From an uncultured Lachnospiraceae bacterium (GTDB lineage Bacteria; Bacillota; Clostridia; Lachnospirales; Lachnospiraceae): a DNA stretch of 64,000 bases. Positions 8,639 to 18,100 of the stretch are shown piece by piece. The translations under genes were made by a program, and so were the position numbers. Each line of letters starts with the position of its first letter. Positions within the stretch are counted from its first letter, which is position 1. The notes beneath the pieces were generated by a model. That model made no database searches. It saw nothing but the letters and a program-made list of their open reading frames with translations, and was not told the origin of the DNA. The stretch is from NCBI GenBank assembly GCA_947626775.1, contig CANQTL010000002.1, forward strand, positions 1 to 64,000. Reading direction: 5' to 3'.

Positions 8639-9949
8639 CTAGCGCACCTCGACCACGGAATCCATGTCATAGAATCCCACCGTGTCCTTATCCGATACGA
8701 CAGTGAGGTTCAACACATCATACAGACGGTGGTAAACCGTGAAATCGTCGTTTTCATAGCCGGTGACTCCCAGGGACAGCAGATAATCTCCGCCCTGCAG
8801 ATTCATCCTCTGCGTAAAAGTCACATGCCGTTCCTCCCCCGCCCGCACGGGATCAAGAAAAGCTTTCTCAAACATGGTGTTCGTTCCCGTTATCTCCGTA
8901 CCCCGCACATTTTTAATCGTGAACGCAAATATCGGCGCCTGAATATCTTCCTGCATGCGCACATGCATGTGAATAGTGAAAGTGCTGCCCTTGAGAACAG
9001 CGGACGTCCTCGCGCCCTTTTCGTCCGTGATATAATACTCCGCAATGACAGCCTTCCTGGAACCATACTCCAACAGTTCCGGATTCTGCGAGATGCCGTC
9101 CGCCGGGACGGCTGCCGCCGCGCCCCTGTCAGAGGTCCCGCGCTGCCCGGCTGCCGCCCTGCGCAGCTCCTCGTCGTCCAGCAGACTCTCTCCGGATTCC
9201 GGCACGGCGTACTGCCCCACCAATACCTGTTTATAGATATCGATCATCTTCTTCGGCTCGCCCTCGCCCAGCTTGACCCCCTGGTTGAGAAGGGCCACCC
9301 TGTCGCAGTACTTGCTGATACTGCTTAAATCATGGCTGACGAACACGATGGTTTTGCCCATCTCCTTAAATTCCTCAAATTTGTGGTAGCATTTCGCCTG
9401 GAAAAAGACGTCGCCCACAGAGAGCGCCTCATCCACAATCAGAATCTCCGGCTCAATATTGATCGCAACCGCGAAGGCAAGCCGCACAAACATGCCGCTG
9501 GAATAGGTTTTGACCGGCTGGTACACGTACTCGCCGATATCCGCAAATTCCAGAATCGCATCCATCTTCTCGTCGATTTCCTTCTCGCTGAAGCCGATCA
9601 TCGTGCCATTCAGATAAATATTCTCAATGCCGTTGTATTCCATATTGAATCCGGCCCCGAGCTCCAGCAGGGCGGAGATACGTCCGTTGACTGTCACGCT
9701 GCCGCGCGTCGGGTTGACGACGCCCGTAATGATCTTGAGAAGCGTGGATTTGCCGGAACCGTTGGTGCCGATGATGCCGACACATTCCCCCTGCCGGATC
9801 GTCAGGTCGATGCCCTTCAGGGCATGGTGCTCCCTGTGCCGCTTTCTGCCGCGGCCAAACCCGAGCGCCTCCGCGATCCGATCGGAAGGTTTGTCGTACA
9901 GCTTATATACTTTTTCTACCTCTTTGACCTGAATAGCAATATTGTCCAT
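8639..9949 (-). CDS. wzt: Polysaccharide ABC transporter ATPase with C-terminal glycan-binding domain
   Basis: The 436-residue protein energises export of an undecaprenyl-linked polysaccharide. It has Walker A GTNGSGKST, an ABC signature YSSGM, Walker B ILIVDEALSVGD and the H-loop SHD. After about residue 245 comes a linker, then a C-terminal domain (about 275-436) resembling the Wzt carbohydrate-binding domain that recognises the capped end of the chain. TagH-type teichoic acid ATPases lack such a lectin domain. An upstream in-frame start gives 11 extra residues, but the ATG at 9949 opens directly on the conserved domain. It pairs with the permease at 10134-11159, from which it is separated by an unusual 184-bp structured spacer. 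Confidence 0.9.
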   Translation of the reverse strand: MDNIAIQVKEVEKVYKLYDKPSDRIAEALGFGRGRKRHREHHALKGIDLTIRQGECVGIIGTNGSGKSTLLKIITGVVNPTRGSVTVNGRISALLELGAGFNMEYNGIENIYLNGTMIGFSEKEIDEKMDAILEFADIGEYVYQPVKTYSSGMFVRLAFAVAINIEPEILIVDEALSVGDVFFQAKCYHKFEEFKEMGKTIVFVSHDLSSISKYCDRVALLNQGVKLGEGEPKKMIDIYKQVLVGQYAVPESGESLLDDEELRRAAAGQRGTSDRGAAAAVPADGISQNPELLEYGSRKAVIAEYYITDEKGARTSAVLKGSTFTIHMHVRMQEDIQAPIFAFTIKNVRGTEITGTNTMFEKAFLDPVRAGEERHVTFTQRMNLQGGDYLLSLGVTGYENDDFTVYHRLYDVLNLTVVSDKDTVGFYDMDSVVEVR

Positions 9950-10133
9950 AATACTTTTCCCAATTTTGCCGCAGCTCGTCAATATCGCATTGCCGCAGCT
10001 CGATTCCGCTTCGCTCCATCTCGCTCACAGGCTGTCGCCTTATCGGAATTTGCATATACAGCCATTTATGTGCAAGCACATAATGTCCGTATATGCAAAT
10101 CCGCGGCAATGCTCATAGCATATCCGCAAATGC
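9950..10133 (-). repeat. Structured spacer between exporter genes: tandem repeat and long hairpin
   Basis: The minus-strand spacer holds three structures. First, the last 21 bp of the permease gene are duplicated in tandem (about 10109-10149; units differ at one base, TTTGCGGATRTGCTATGAGC). Second, a long hairpin at 10048-10100 has a 12-bp outer stem (ATTTGCATATAC/GTATATGCAAAT) and an inner stem CATTTATGTGC/GCACATAATG with one bulge. Third, a direct repeat TTGCCGCAGCTCG occurs near 9966 and 9991. There is no T tract after the hairpin, so it is not a plain terminator. An open frame of 68 codons crosses the area but overlaps the ATPase start and is not credible. Confidence 0.6.
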
Positions 10134-11159
10134 TCATAGCACATCCGCAAAGTGTACTCTTAGTTTTCTGAAAATCAGCGTGCCGACACAGAAGAGGCTG
10201 ATCGTGAAGATCCAGAAATATGTGGAGGAGTAGAAATGCTCCCAGAACCAGATCTTCTCATAGATCGCGCTCCTGTAGCCGTTGACAATGTACACGAGCG
10301 GATTCAGTTTGAACAGCGTTTTCATGTTGTCGGTTGTCAGCATCTCAATATTCCACAGGATCGGCGTCGCCCACATGCCGATCTGCAGGGCAATGCCGAT
10401 GATCTGCTGCAGATCCCGGATAAACACGACAAGCGCACAGGTGAGATAGCTCATGCCGAGCACCAGAAGGAACAGGCAGAAGCTGTAATAGACAAGCTGG
10501 AGAGTGTAAATATTCGGATAATAGCCGTATCCGGCAGCCACCAGAAGCAGCACCGCCACAAAGAACACGTGGATAAAAGTGGCGGCGATCACTTTGATGA
10601 TCGGCAGGATACTGATGTTGAACACTACTTTTTTTACCAGATAATTGTATTCGATCAGCGCCATCGTTCCCTGGGTAATCGCCTCCGAGAAATAGAACCA
10701 GGGGACCAGCCCCGCCGTCAGATAGAGCACATAAGGCACTTCGAGACCGCTCGCCACCAGCTGGCTTCTCGTGTCAAAAACTTTATCGAAGACAATCCAG
10801 TACATCACGACGGTTACTACCGGCTGTGCCATCGCCCACACGATTCCGAGATAGGAACCCGCATAGCGCTTTCTGAAGTCGTTCTTCGCCAGTTTCCAGA
10901 TCAATTTTCTGCTCTGAAAGAGTTCCGACGGAATCGTCATAATCCGGTCATAATAGATCGCAAAAATAATACAGGTGAAAGCGATGAGCACACAGCCGCT
11001 CACCTTTTTCATCTGCTCCGTCACCTGATCCGCCAGCGGATTGTGATGCCTTACCAGCACAAACGCCAAAATCAGACCAAGCCCCCAGAAAATGGCAACT
11101 CCCGCGGGCCTGCTGAAATATCCTGTTCTCTTTTTATCATGTTCCGTACTTTCCGTCAT
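10134..11159 (-). CDS. wzm: Polysaccharide ABC transporter permease with N-terminal extension
   Basis: The 341-residue ABC-2-type permease is the membrane half of the glycan exporter. The family core begins at about residue 85 (KLIWKLAKNDFRKRYAGSYLG) and contains the usual six membrane segments. The preceding 80 residues include two additional predicted membrane helices (about 19-38 and 52-70), so the protein is longer than the usual 260-residue TagG/Wzm. The start is supported by AAAGGTG 5 bp upstream. Upstream is rfbC; downstream, after a structured spacer, is the ATPase. Cargo is inferred to be a rhamnose-containing wall polysaccharide. Confidence 0.9.
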   Translation of the reverse strand: MTESTEHDKKRTGYFSRPAGVAIFWGLGLILAFVLVRHHNPLADQVTEQMKKVSGCVLIAFTCIIFAIYYDRIMTIPSELFQSRKLIWKLAKNDFRKRYAGSYLGIVWAMAQPVVTVVMYWIVFDKVFDTRSQLVASGLEVPYVLYLTAGLVPWFYFSEAITQGTMALIEYNYLVKKVVFNISILPIIKVIAATFIHVFFVAVLLLVAAGYGYYPNIYTLQLVYYSFCLFLLVLGMSYLTCALVVFIRDLQQIIGIALQIGMWATPILWNIEMLTTDNMKTLFKLNPLVYIVNGYRSAIYEKIWFWEHFYSSTYFWIFTISLFCVGTLIFRKLRVHFADVL

Positions 11160-11198
11160 AACACCTTTATTTTCCTATGGCAAAATACCCTTGCAGGA

Positions 11199-11762
11199 TC
11201 AGCTGCGGTATGCGGCCGTAAAAGCGTCAAGTCCCTGATGGCGCATGTCCTTGTCTGATAAGATCGGCTGTGTGCCCGCGGGAATCGGCCATTCTATACC
11301 GATCGCCGGATCGTTCCAGATAATGCCGCCCTCGTCGTTCGGATGATAGAAGTCTGTACATTTGTAGGCGAACTCCGCCTCGTCGGACAGAACATAAAAA
11401 CCGTGCGCAAAATTTTTCGGCACGAAGAACTGCTTCTTATTCTCCGCCGAGAGCAGTACGCCGAACCACTTGCCGTAAGTCGCCGACCCGGGCCGCAGAT
11501 CCACCGCCACATCGTACACCTCGCCGCGCAGGACGCGCACCAGCTTGTCCTGGGGATAGCGGATCTGAAAATGCAGCCCTCGCAGCACGCCTCTGACGGA
11601 CGCGGACTGGTTGTCCTGCACGAACTCCTGATCAATCCCCGCTTCCTTATAATCCCTGTAATTGTAAGTCTCCATAAAGTAACCCCGCGCATCCCCGAAC
11701 ACAGTCGGCGTAATCACCTTCAGTCCTTCTATTCCGCATGTCTCTACCGTTATCTTTCCCAT
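11199..11762 (-). CDS. rfbC: dTDP-4-dehydrorhamnose 3,5-epimerase
   Basis: The 187-residue cytoplasmic enzyme epimerises dTDP-4-keto-6-deoxyglucose at C3 and C5 on the way to dTDP-L-rhamnose. Family features seen are the QDNQSASVRGVLRGLHFQ region with its catalytic histidine, VRVLRGEVYDVAVDLR, the FVPKNFAHGFYVLSDEAEFAYKCTD segment, and a C-terminal substrate loop. Length is normal. It sits with rfbA and rfbB, though a GH25 gene is inserted between rfbC and rfbA. The final reductase rfbD was not found in the window. Confidence 0.95.
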   Translation of the reverse strand: MGKITVETCGIEGLKVITPTVFGDARGYFMETYNYRDYKEAGIDQEFVQDNQSASVRGVLRGLHFQIRYPQDKLVRVLRGEVYDVAVDLRPGSATYGKWFGVLLSAENKKQFFVPKNFAHGFYVLSDEAEFAYKCTDFYHPNDEGGIIWNDPAIGIEWPIPAGTQPILSDKDMRHQGLDAFTAAYRS

Positions 11763-11782
11763 AATCTCAACAATCCTTTCCT

Positions 11783-13135
11783 CTAATCGCCGTCAGCGCC
11801 CGTAGGCACGTTGCCGCTGTCGCCGTCAATAATGCCGGAATAAGCCGCCGCGCTCCTCGCATGGTTGATCGACGTGTCGATATTCATATAGCATACGTTC
11901 AGGTCGACATTCGTATCGACGCCGTCCACCGTTCCCCTGGACGTATACTGCCACATGTCAAAATACTCGTCGTAAGTAGGCACATCCGTATACTCCGCCA
12001 GCCACGTCTTGTACTGTGACAGCTGCTCCATATCGATCTGCCCGCCAATCCAGTTCCTGGAAGCATACACTCCCGTCTCGTAACCCGCCGAGGCGATCGT
12101 CTCCAGAAACGCCCGGTGGTACTTCGTGCGTTCTTCCGGTTCCAGATCATCTGCGCGCCCGCTTCCTCCGGCACTCTCGCTGTCGAGGAAGACCGGATAG
12201 TCCACATCGTAATCCCCGATCAGGCTGATCACCATACTGGCCTCCTCGACAGCCTCCACCTCGCTCGTCGCCTGTGTAAAGAAGTAGACGCCCACAGGAA
12301 TCCCAGCCGCTATCGCGCCTTCCATATTCCTCCTGAACATGGAATCCAGCACCAGCGCGCCGCTTGAAGCACCTCGGTACCCGCATCGGATGATCGCGAA
12401 CTCCACCCCGTCCTCCTTGACGGCCTCCCAGTCAATCTCCTGGTTCCAGCGGGACACGTCGATGCCGAGTTTCCCTGTCCGCGCCGCAAATTCCGTATCC
12501 GTATTTTCAGTGCCGTCCGCATCTTCCTGTGCTCCGTTGACAGCGCTGTCCTCCTTATCCGTATCGACGTCGTCCTCCGTCAGAATCAGATATTCGATGT
12601 CGTCTATCACGCGGTACTCGATCTCCGGCCTGACCTGAATAGATGTGATCGTGTTGGGGACGAGATACCCCTCCGCCTCCTCCAGCGCCACGCTGTATTC
12701 CCCGGCACGCAGTCCGTCCAGATAGATGATCCCGTCCTCATCCGAGTCCGTGTACTCTCCGACGCCCTGTACGCTGATGGTAAAAGGCGTCCCCGTGACA
12801 AGCTTGCCGACGCTGTCAACGATCATAACGCGCAGATCCTTGGCGACCGAACTCATAACGAGCGACACTCTTCTTCCCGAATAACTCTCGATACTCTTGA
12901 ATTTGACTTCCGGGTCAAAAAAGGTCTCATCATTCAGAAAGGCAGACAGATCGTCTCCTCTCTGCCCACCATCCGCATCTTCTTCGACAGCCGCCGTCTC
13001 TCCGGCCTGTTCCTCTTCAGTCAGACCGAGCTTACTCGTCACGGCGTCCAGATTGGTAAACGCTATCACCCCGATCAAAACCACAAACATGGCAATCATG
13101 GCATACAGCGTTCTTCTCATCTTCCTAGAGTCCAT
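11783..13135 (-). CDS. Membrane-anchored GH25 muramidase (short paralogue)
   Basis: The 450-residue protein has a short basic start, one membrane helix (about 10-28), a membrane-proximal beta-domain (about 70-175, with [11 protein letters not shown] and [13 protein letters not shown]), an acidic linker, and a GH25 lysozyme domain from [11 protein letters not shown] to the end. Catalytic acids are kept: Asp in LGIDVS and the D-x-E of VFLDSE. It would cleave the glycan strand of peptidoglycan from outside the membrane. The ATG at 13135 has GAGG 6 bp upstream and overlaps the end of rfbA by 11 bp, so the genes are coupled. It is clearly a paralogue of the 1087-residue GH25 protein; both share VEAVEEASM and the membrane-proximal domain. 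Confidence 0.88.
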   Translation of the reverse strand: MDSRKMRRTLYAMIAMFVVLIGVIAFTNLDAVTSKLGLTEEEQAGETAAVEEDADGGQRGDDLSAFLNDETFFDPEVKFKSIESYSGRRVSLVMSSVAKDLRVMIVDSVGKLVTGTPFTISVQGVGEYTDSDEDGIIYLDGLRAGEYSVALEEAEGYLVPNTITSIQVRPEIEYRVIDDIEYLILTEDDVDTDKEDSAVNGAQEDADGTENTDTEFAARTGKLGIDVSRWNQEIDWEAVKEDGVEFAIIRCGYRGASSGALVLDSMFRRNMEGAIAAGIPVGVYFFTQATSEVEAVEEASMVISLIGDYDVDYPVFLDSESAGGSGRADDLEPEERTKYHRAFLETIASAGYETGVYASRNWIGGQIDMEQLSQYKTWLAEYTDVPTYDEYFDMWQYTSRGTVDGVDTNVDLNVCYMNIDTSINHARSAAAYSGIIDGDSGNVPTGADGD

Positions 13136-13994
13136 TCGCAACCTCAACCATGTATCTGCCGTAAGCCGTCTTCATCAGCGGCTCGGCCAGCTTCAGAAGC
13201 TGTTCTTTGGTGATAAAGCCTCTTTTGTATGCGATCTCCTCTATGCAGGAGATATACAGCCCCTGCCGTTTCTGAAAGGCCGCCACAAAATCGGCGGCGT
13301 CCAGAAGCGAGTCGTGATTGCCCGTATCCAGCCACGCAAACCCTCTTCCCAGCGTCTCCACATAGAGTTCGCCTCTTCTCAGATATTCGTTGTTAATGCT
13401 TGTAATCTCTATTTCGCCTCTGGCGGACGGCTTCACATTCGCGGCGATCTCCACCACCTGATTGTCATAGAAGTACAGCCCCGGCACCGCATAATTGCTC
13501 CTGGGATGCTCCGGCTTCTCCTCGATCGAGAGCGCCCTGCCGTCTTCGCCGAACTCCACCACGCCATATTCTTTCGGATCCCTGACGTAATAACCGAAAA
13601 TCGTCGCTCCCGTCTGTCTGCCCGCCGCTTCCCTGAGCACCCGGGAAAAGCTCTGCCCGTAGAAGATATTGTCGCCCAGAACCAGCGCCACATTGTCCGT
13701 GCCGATAAAATCCGCTCCGATGATAAAGGCGTCCGCCAGTCCCCGCGGCTGCTCCTGCACCGCGTACTCCATACGCAGCCCCAGCTGGCTCCCGTCCCCG
13801 AACAGCTCCCTGAATACAGGCAGATCCCGCGGTGTGGAAATGATCAGAATATCCCGTATCCCCGCCAGCATCAGCGTCGACAGCGGATAATAGATCATCG
13901 GCTTGTCATACACCGGCATGATCTGCTTGGAAATCGCCTTCGTCAGCGGATACAGCCTCGTGCCGGATCCCCCTGCCAAAATAATACCTTTCAT
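13125..13994 (-). CDS. rfbA: Glucose-1-phosphate thymidylyltransferase
   Basis: The 289-residue enzyme joins glucose 1-phosphate and dTTP to make dTDP-glucose, the first step of dTDP-L-rhamnose synthesis. The N-terminal nucleotide-binding signature [11 protein letters not shown] directly follows MKGIILA, which fixes the start at 13994; an upstream in-frame start adds 8 unlikely residues. Other family segments are [29 protein letters not shown] and [11 protein letters not shown]. Length is normal. It lies 33 bp after rfbB and overlaps the downstream GH25 gene. Confidence 0.95.
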   Translation of the reverse strand: MKGIILAGGSGTRLYPLTKAISKQIMPVYDKPMIYYPLSTLMLAGIRDILIISTPRDLPVFRELFGDGSQLGLRMEYAVQEQPRGLADAFIIGADFIGTDNVALVLGDNIFYGQSFSRVLREAAGRQTGATIFGYYVRDPKEYGVVEFGEDGRALSIEEKPEHPRSNYAVPGLYFYDNQVVEIAANVKPSARGEIEITSINNEYLRRGELYVETLGRGFAWLDTGNHDSLLDAADFVAAFQKRQGLYISCIEEIAYKRGFITKEQLLKLAEPLMKTAYGRYMVEVANGL

Positions 13995-14027
13995 ATGCTT
14001 CCTCCGTGCTGCCGCCATGTATCTATC

Positions 14028-15110
14028 CTATCTGTTCCGATACATATCCTCGTAATATTTCTGGTAATCGCCGCTCGTCACATTGCGCATCCAGTCCTCA
14101 TTTTCAAAGAACCACTGGATCGTACGGCGTATCCCGTCCTCAAACATCGTCTCCGGCTCCCAGCCGATCTCCGCCTTAATCTTGTCGGGCGCGATGGCGT
14201 AACGCCTGTCATGGCCCTTGCGGTCCTCCACATAGGTGATCAGGTCGTCGCTCACAAGCGCCTTTCGCGGGTCGCTGTCCGGCAGCATCTCCCGCAGAGT
14301 GTTCAGAATGGTGCGGACAATCTCGATATTCTGCTTCTCGTTGTGTCCGCCCACATTGTAAGTCTCAAACAGCCGCCCTTTCTCCTGCACCATATCGATC
14401 GCCTTGGCGTGATCCTCCACGTACAGCCAGTCGCGGACGTTCCTGCCGTCCCCGTAGACCGGCAGTTTCTTTCCGTGAAGCGCGTTGTTGATGATCAGCG
14501 GAATCAGTTTCTCGGGGAACTGATAGGGGCCGTAATTGTTGGAGCAGTTGGTGATGTTGGCCGGGAATCTGTAGGTGTCCATGTAAGCCTTCACCAGCAT
14601 GTCCGAGCCGGCCTTGCTCGCCGAGTACGGGCTGCGAGGCGCGTAGGGCGTCGTCTCATAGAAATAGCCGCCGTCCTCCTCGAGCGAACCGTACACTTCG
14701 TCTGTGGATACATGGAGGAACTTCTTGTCCGGCTTAAAACCTCCGTCCGGCAGCTCCCATGCCGCCTTGGCGCAGTTGAGCATCACCGCCGTGCCGAGCA
14801 CGTTGGTCCGCACAAAAACCTCCGGATCCCTGATGCTCCGGTCCACATGGCTCTCCGCCGCAAAGTGCACGACTCTGTCAATGTCGTTCTCCGCAAAGAT
14901 TGCCGCGATCGCCTCCTTGTCGCAGATGTCCGCCCTGACAAAAGTATAATTCTCCCTGGATTCAATATCCTTCAGGTTCTCCAGATTACCCGCGTAGGTC
15001 AGCGCGTCCACATTGATGATGCGGATATCGCCGCCGTACTTGCGGAACATGTAATGTATATAGTTGGAGCCGATAAATCCCGCTCCTCCTGTCACCAGAT
15101 ACGTTCTCAT
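14028..15110 (-). CDS. rfbB: dTDP-glucose 4,6-dehydratase
   Basis: The 360-residue extended short-chain dehydrogenase converts dTDP-glucose to dTDP-4-keto-6-deoxyglucose. The NAD-binding motif GGAGFIGSNY lies at the N terminus. The catalytic region has STDEVYGSLEE and the YxxxK of PYSASKAGSD; substrate-binding NNYGPYQFPEKLIP and GDGRNVRDWLYVEDH are intact. The start at 15110 has GGAGG upstream; a longer version adds 7 residues. A promoter-like sequence at 15143-15171 precedes it, so the rfb/exporter unit could be transcribed independently of the large GH25 gene. Confidence 0.96.
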   Translation of the reverse strand: MRTYLVTGGAGFIGSNYIHYMFRKYGGDIRIINVDALTYAGNLENLKDIESRENYTFVRADICDKEAIAAIFAENDIDRVVHFAAESHVDRSIRDPEVFVRTNVLGTAVMLNCAKAAWELPDGGFKPDKKFLHVSTDEVYGSLEEDGGYFYETTPYAPRSPYSASKAGSDMLVKAYMDTYRFPANITNCSNNYGPYQFPEKLIPLIINNALHGKKLPVYGDGRNVRDWLYVEDHAKAIDMVQEKGRLFETYNVGGHNEKQNIEIVRTILNTLREMLPDSDPRKALVSDDLITYVEDRKGHDRRYAIAPDKIKAEIGWEPETMFEDGIRRTIQWFFENEDWMRNVTSGDYQKYYEDMYRNR

Positions 15111-15142
15111 TCGCCGCCCTCCTTCGTTCACCGTTCCTATAT

Positions 15143-15171
15143 ATTATGTGGTAGACGCCCTGAAATTGCAA
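15143..15171 (-). promoter_or_regulatory. Sigma-A-like promoter upstream of rfbB
   Basis: On the minus strand TTGCAA, a 17-bp spacer and CATAAT, located between the end of the large GH25 gene and rfbB. It would drive rfbB-rfbA-GH25-rfbC-exporter-glycosyltransferases. Confidence 0.55.
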
Positions 15172-15173
15172 GC

Positions 15174-18100
15174 CTAATAATTGAGGTAGCTGATATTCAT
15201 ATCCACATTGCCGCTGATCCCGCTGACCTTGCCTTTGGACGAGTACTGCCACATATCATGACGGGTAGCCGAGTAGGTGGGCGCCGCCGCATACTGCGCC
15301 AGCCAGATCTTGTATCCGGTCAGACTGCTCGTGTTGATCTGTTCGGACAGCCAGTTCTTGTTGGAGTACACGCCCGCCGAGTAACCGGAATTCTTCACGG
15401 TCTGACAGAACGCCTGGCACACCGCGGTCCTGGCGCTGCTGCCAATGCCGTCGCCCCTGCCGCCGCTGGCCTCCACATCGATGAAAATCGGATATTCCAG
15501 ACCGTATCCCTTGACGAGATTCAGCGCCATGGACGCCTCCTCTACCGCCTCCACCTCGTTGACCGCCTGGCTGTATACATACACGCCGACCTTGAGCCCG
15601 GCGGCTTTCGCCCCCTTGATATTGCTCGCGAACTTGGGATCTTCCACCAGAACGCCCGTGGAGTAGCCTCTGTAGCCGCAGCGGATGATCGCGTAGGACA
15701 CGCCGGAATTTTTCACGGCGTTCCAGTCGATGCTCCCGTTATGTTTGGAGACGTCGATTCCCAGAGTGCCGGAACCGTTAGAGAGCTTGCCGTCGCCGCC
15801 GAAATTGTATTTCGCGCCCTGAATGACCTGCTCGCCGGTCACATAGTTTCCGTCCTTGTCGAAGAAGTATACGCTGCCGTCTATCGTCTGCCAGCCGGTA
15901 TATCTGTACATGGTTTTGGCGAGATAGAACTTATCCTCCGTGTAATAGTCTGCGTAGGCAGCCTCCACATATTTGCCGTCCTTTTTGACATAGACCTGAT
16001 TGCCGTTCCTGTCCTTGAGCTTGGTCTTATTGTCAATGGCAGGATTCTTGACAACTTCCACCGTCCACTCGCCGTTTTCGATCCTGGCGTCTCCGTATTT
16101 GGCGACAATCTTTACCTTGCCCTCGGCCACGCCCTTAATCTTGACCGTGGCGCCGTCTGCGCTCTCCACCTTGGCGAGCTTGTCGTTTTCACTCTTCCAC
16201 TCTATCTTGCCGCCCGACGGTTCCAGCGTAAACTTGATCTGCCCCGTCTCTCCGACTTTGATCGTCTTGTCGCCTTCCAGCTTTGTAATTTTATAGGATT
16301 GCGCCGTGACGCTGACCTCGCACACGAGCGTTTTGGATCCGCCGCCCACCTCGACCAGCGCCTTAATCTTCGTCTCGCCTGCCGCCACAGCCGTGACCTT
16401 GCCGCCGTCCACGGTCGCGATCTTCTTATCGTCGCTGCTCCACGTCACGGAAGACGCCTTGTGATTGCCGGAACTGCTGACGGTAAGCGTCTCCGAAGCC
16501 CCCTGCGTCAGCCCCAGGGAAGTCTTGTTCAGCGCAAAAGTGTCGGCTTTCTGCTGCTCGGTCGGCTCCGTGTTCTGCACCGTAATTTTGCAGGAGAACG
16601 ACCGGGACTGACCGTCTATGGTCACTTTGGCCGTGACATTCGCATCCCCGGCTGCCAGCGCCCTGACCGTCACGCTCCTGCCGCTCCCCTCCACAGACAC
16701 CGACGAGTTGGCGCCGGACCAGGCGACGGACGCCTCCGAATCGTACTGTCCGCTGACTGTGAGCGTCGCCGAATCATTTACTTTCATGGTCAGTTCACTG
16801 CTGTTAAGCCTGATCGAATCCAGTTTCTCCTCAGCCGAAGGCCCCGCAGGAGCAGTCCCCTTGCACTGTCCCGGATTTTCGCTGCAGACGGGACAGTCGG
16901 GATTCTTTTCCGTACAGAGCGTTTTGCAGTTACACTCCTTCGCCGGTTCCGGCTCTTTTCCCTGACAGCCGGCGATACTTTCCTGACAGACGGGGCAATC
17001 CTCCTTGGGGTTTCCCTCCGTACATTTCTCAGTGCAGTTGCACTGCTTACTCACTTCCTCCTGCTTGGGAGAACAATTCAGATAGCCCTCTTCTTCCCGG
17101 CAGACCGGACAGTCGGTAGCCTTTCCCGCCTCATTGCTCTCACACTCTGTCTCGCAGATGCAGCCTTCCACCAGCTTCGCAAACCCGCTGATCGCCCTGC
17201 CGCTCTTGCCCGGATCTGCGATATCTTCCTTCTTGATCTCGCTGAAATTCTCCTCTGAATCGATAGGCGTCTTCGTGGATTCCACCCACTCCACCGTGTC
17301 GGTCAGCTGAGATTCCACGGCGATATCCCCGCCGGCCTTCTCCTCCGCCGCCACATTGATCTGCGACTCGTCCTTGATCTCGTCCGCTACGTCCACTTTC
17401 TTATATGCGATCTTGTCTGACACCTTCACGCTCACCGCTCCCGCCGGCAGCCTGTATTTCTCGCTCTCCTGCCCGCCAAGCGGCTTGACCTTCACATCGT
17501 ATGTCCCCGCGGCCACCTCCGTGTGATAGATGATGCCGTCCCTGTCGTCATCCTGCCACTCGTAAGTCTGGCCGCCGCCGGTCACCTCCACCTCGAAGGC
17601 CACGCCCGATATCAGCTTGCCCGTCGATTTATTCACAAATTTGATCTTCAGGTCGGATTGGATCGAAGTGAGATTCAGCGTCACCTCGATGCCGTCCGAC
17701 TCCTCCTCTCCGGACTCCTCCTGTTCCTCTTCCTCAGCATCCAGCATATCGCCCAGCCTGGCGGACTCGGACACAGCCAGCAGGCCGCTCTCCCCTATGA
17801 CGGAGATCCCCTCGATCTCCTCGCCGACTGACGCAAACGACGCCACCTGTTTTTCGACTGTCTTAGCATTGGCAAACAGAACGCCCGTCACGATCACGCC
17901 CGCAATGACGAAGATACCGAACATCGCCACGACCACGTCCAACGTGCTCATGTCCGCCAGATACGACCAGAAGCGGGCGATCACGCCCTCCCGCTCATCA
18001 TCGTACTCGTCATCGTCCTCTTCGTCCTCCTCATCATCGTCCCCGTAGTACTCGTCGTCATCATCCTCGTCCTCTTCGTCGTCCCCATAGTACTCGTCGT

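Noticed and set aside
9903..10109. Minus-strand frame of 68 codons in the exporter spacer
   Set aside because: It overlaps the ATPase start by 47 bp in another frame, is made of repeat and hairpin sequence, and has no ribosome site.
8639..11159. Teichoic acid exporter TagGH
   Set aside because: The ATPase has a Wzt-type C-terminal glycan-binding domain and the neighbours are rhamnose and GT2 polymerase genes; no tag/tar genes were seen.
12897..17258. Open frame of 1453 codons on the plus strand across the GH25 and rfb genes
   Set aside because: It is antisense to four well-supported genes, its translation has no recognisable domain and is rich in Arg/His/Leu, as expected for the mirror of GC-biased third positions.
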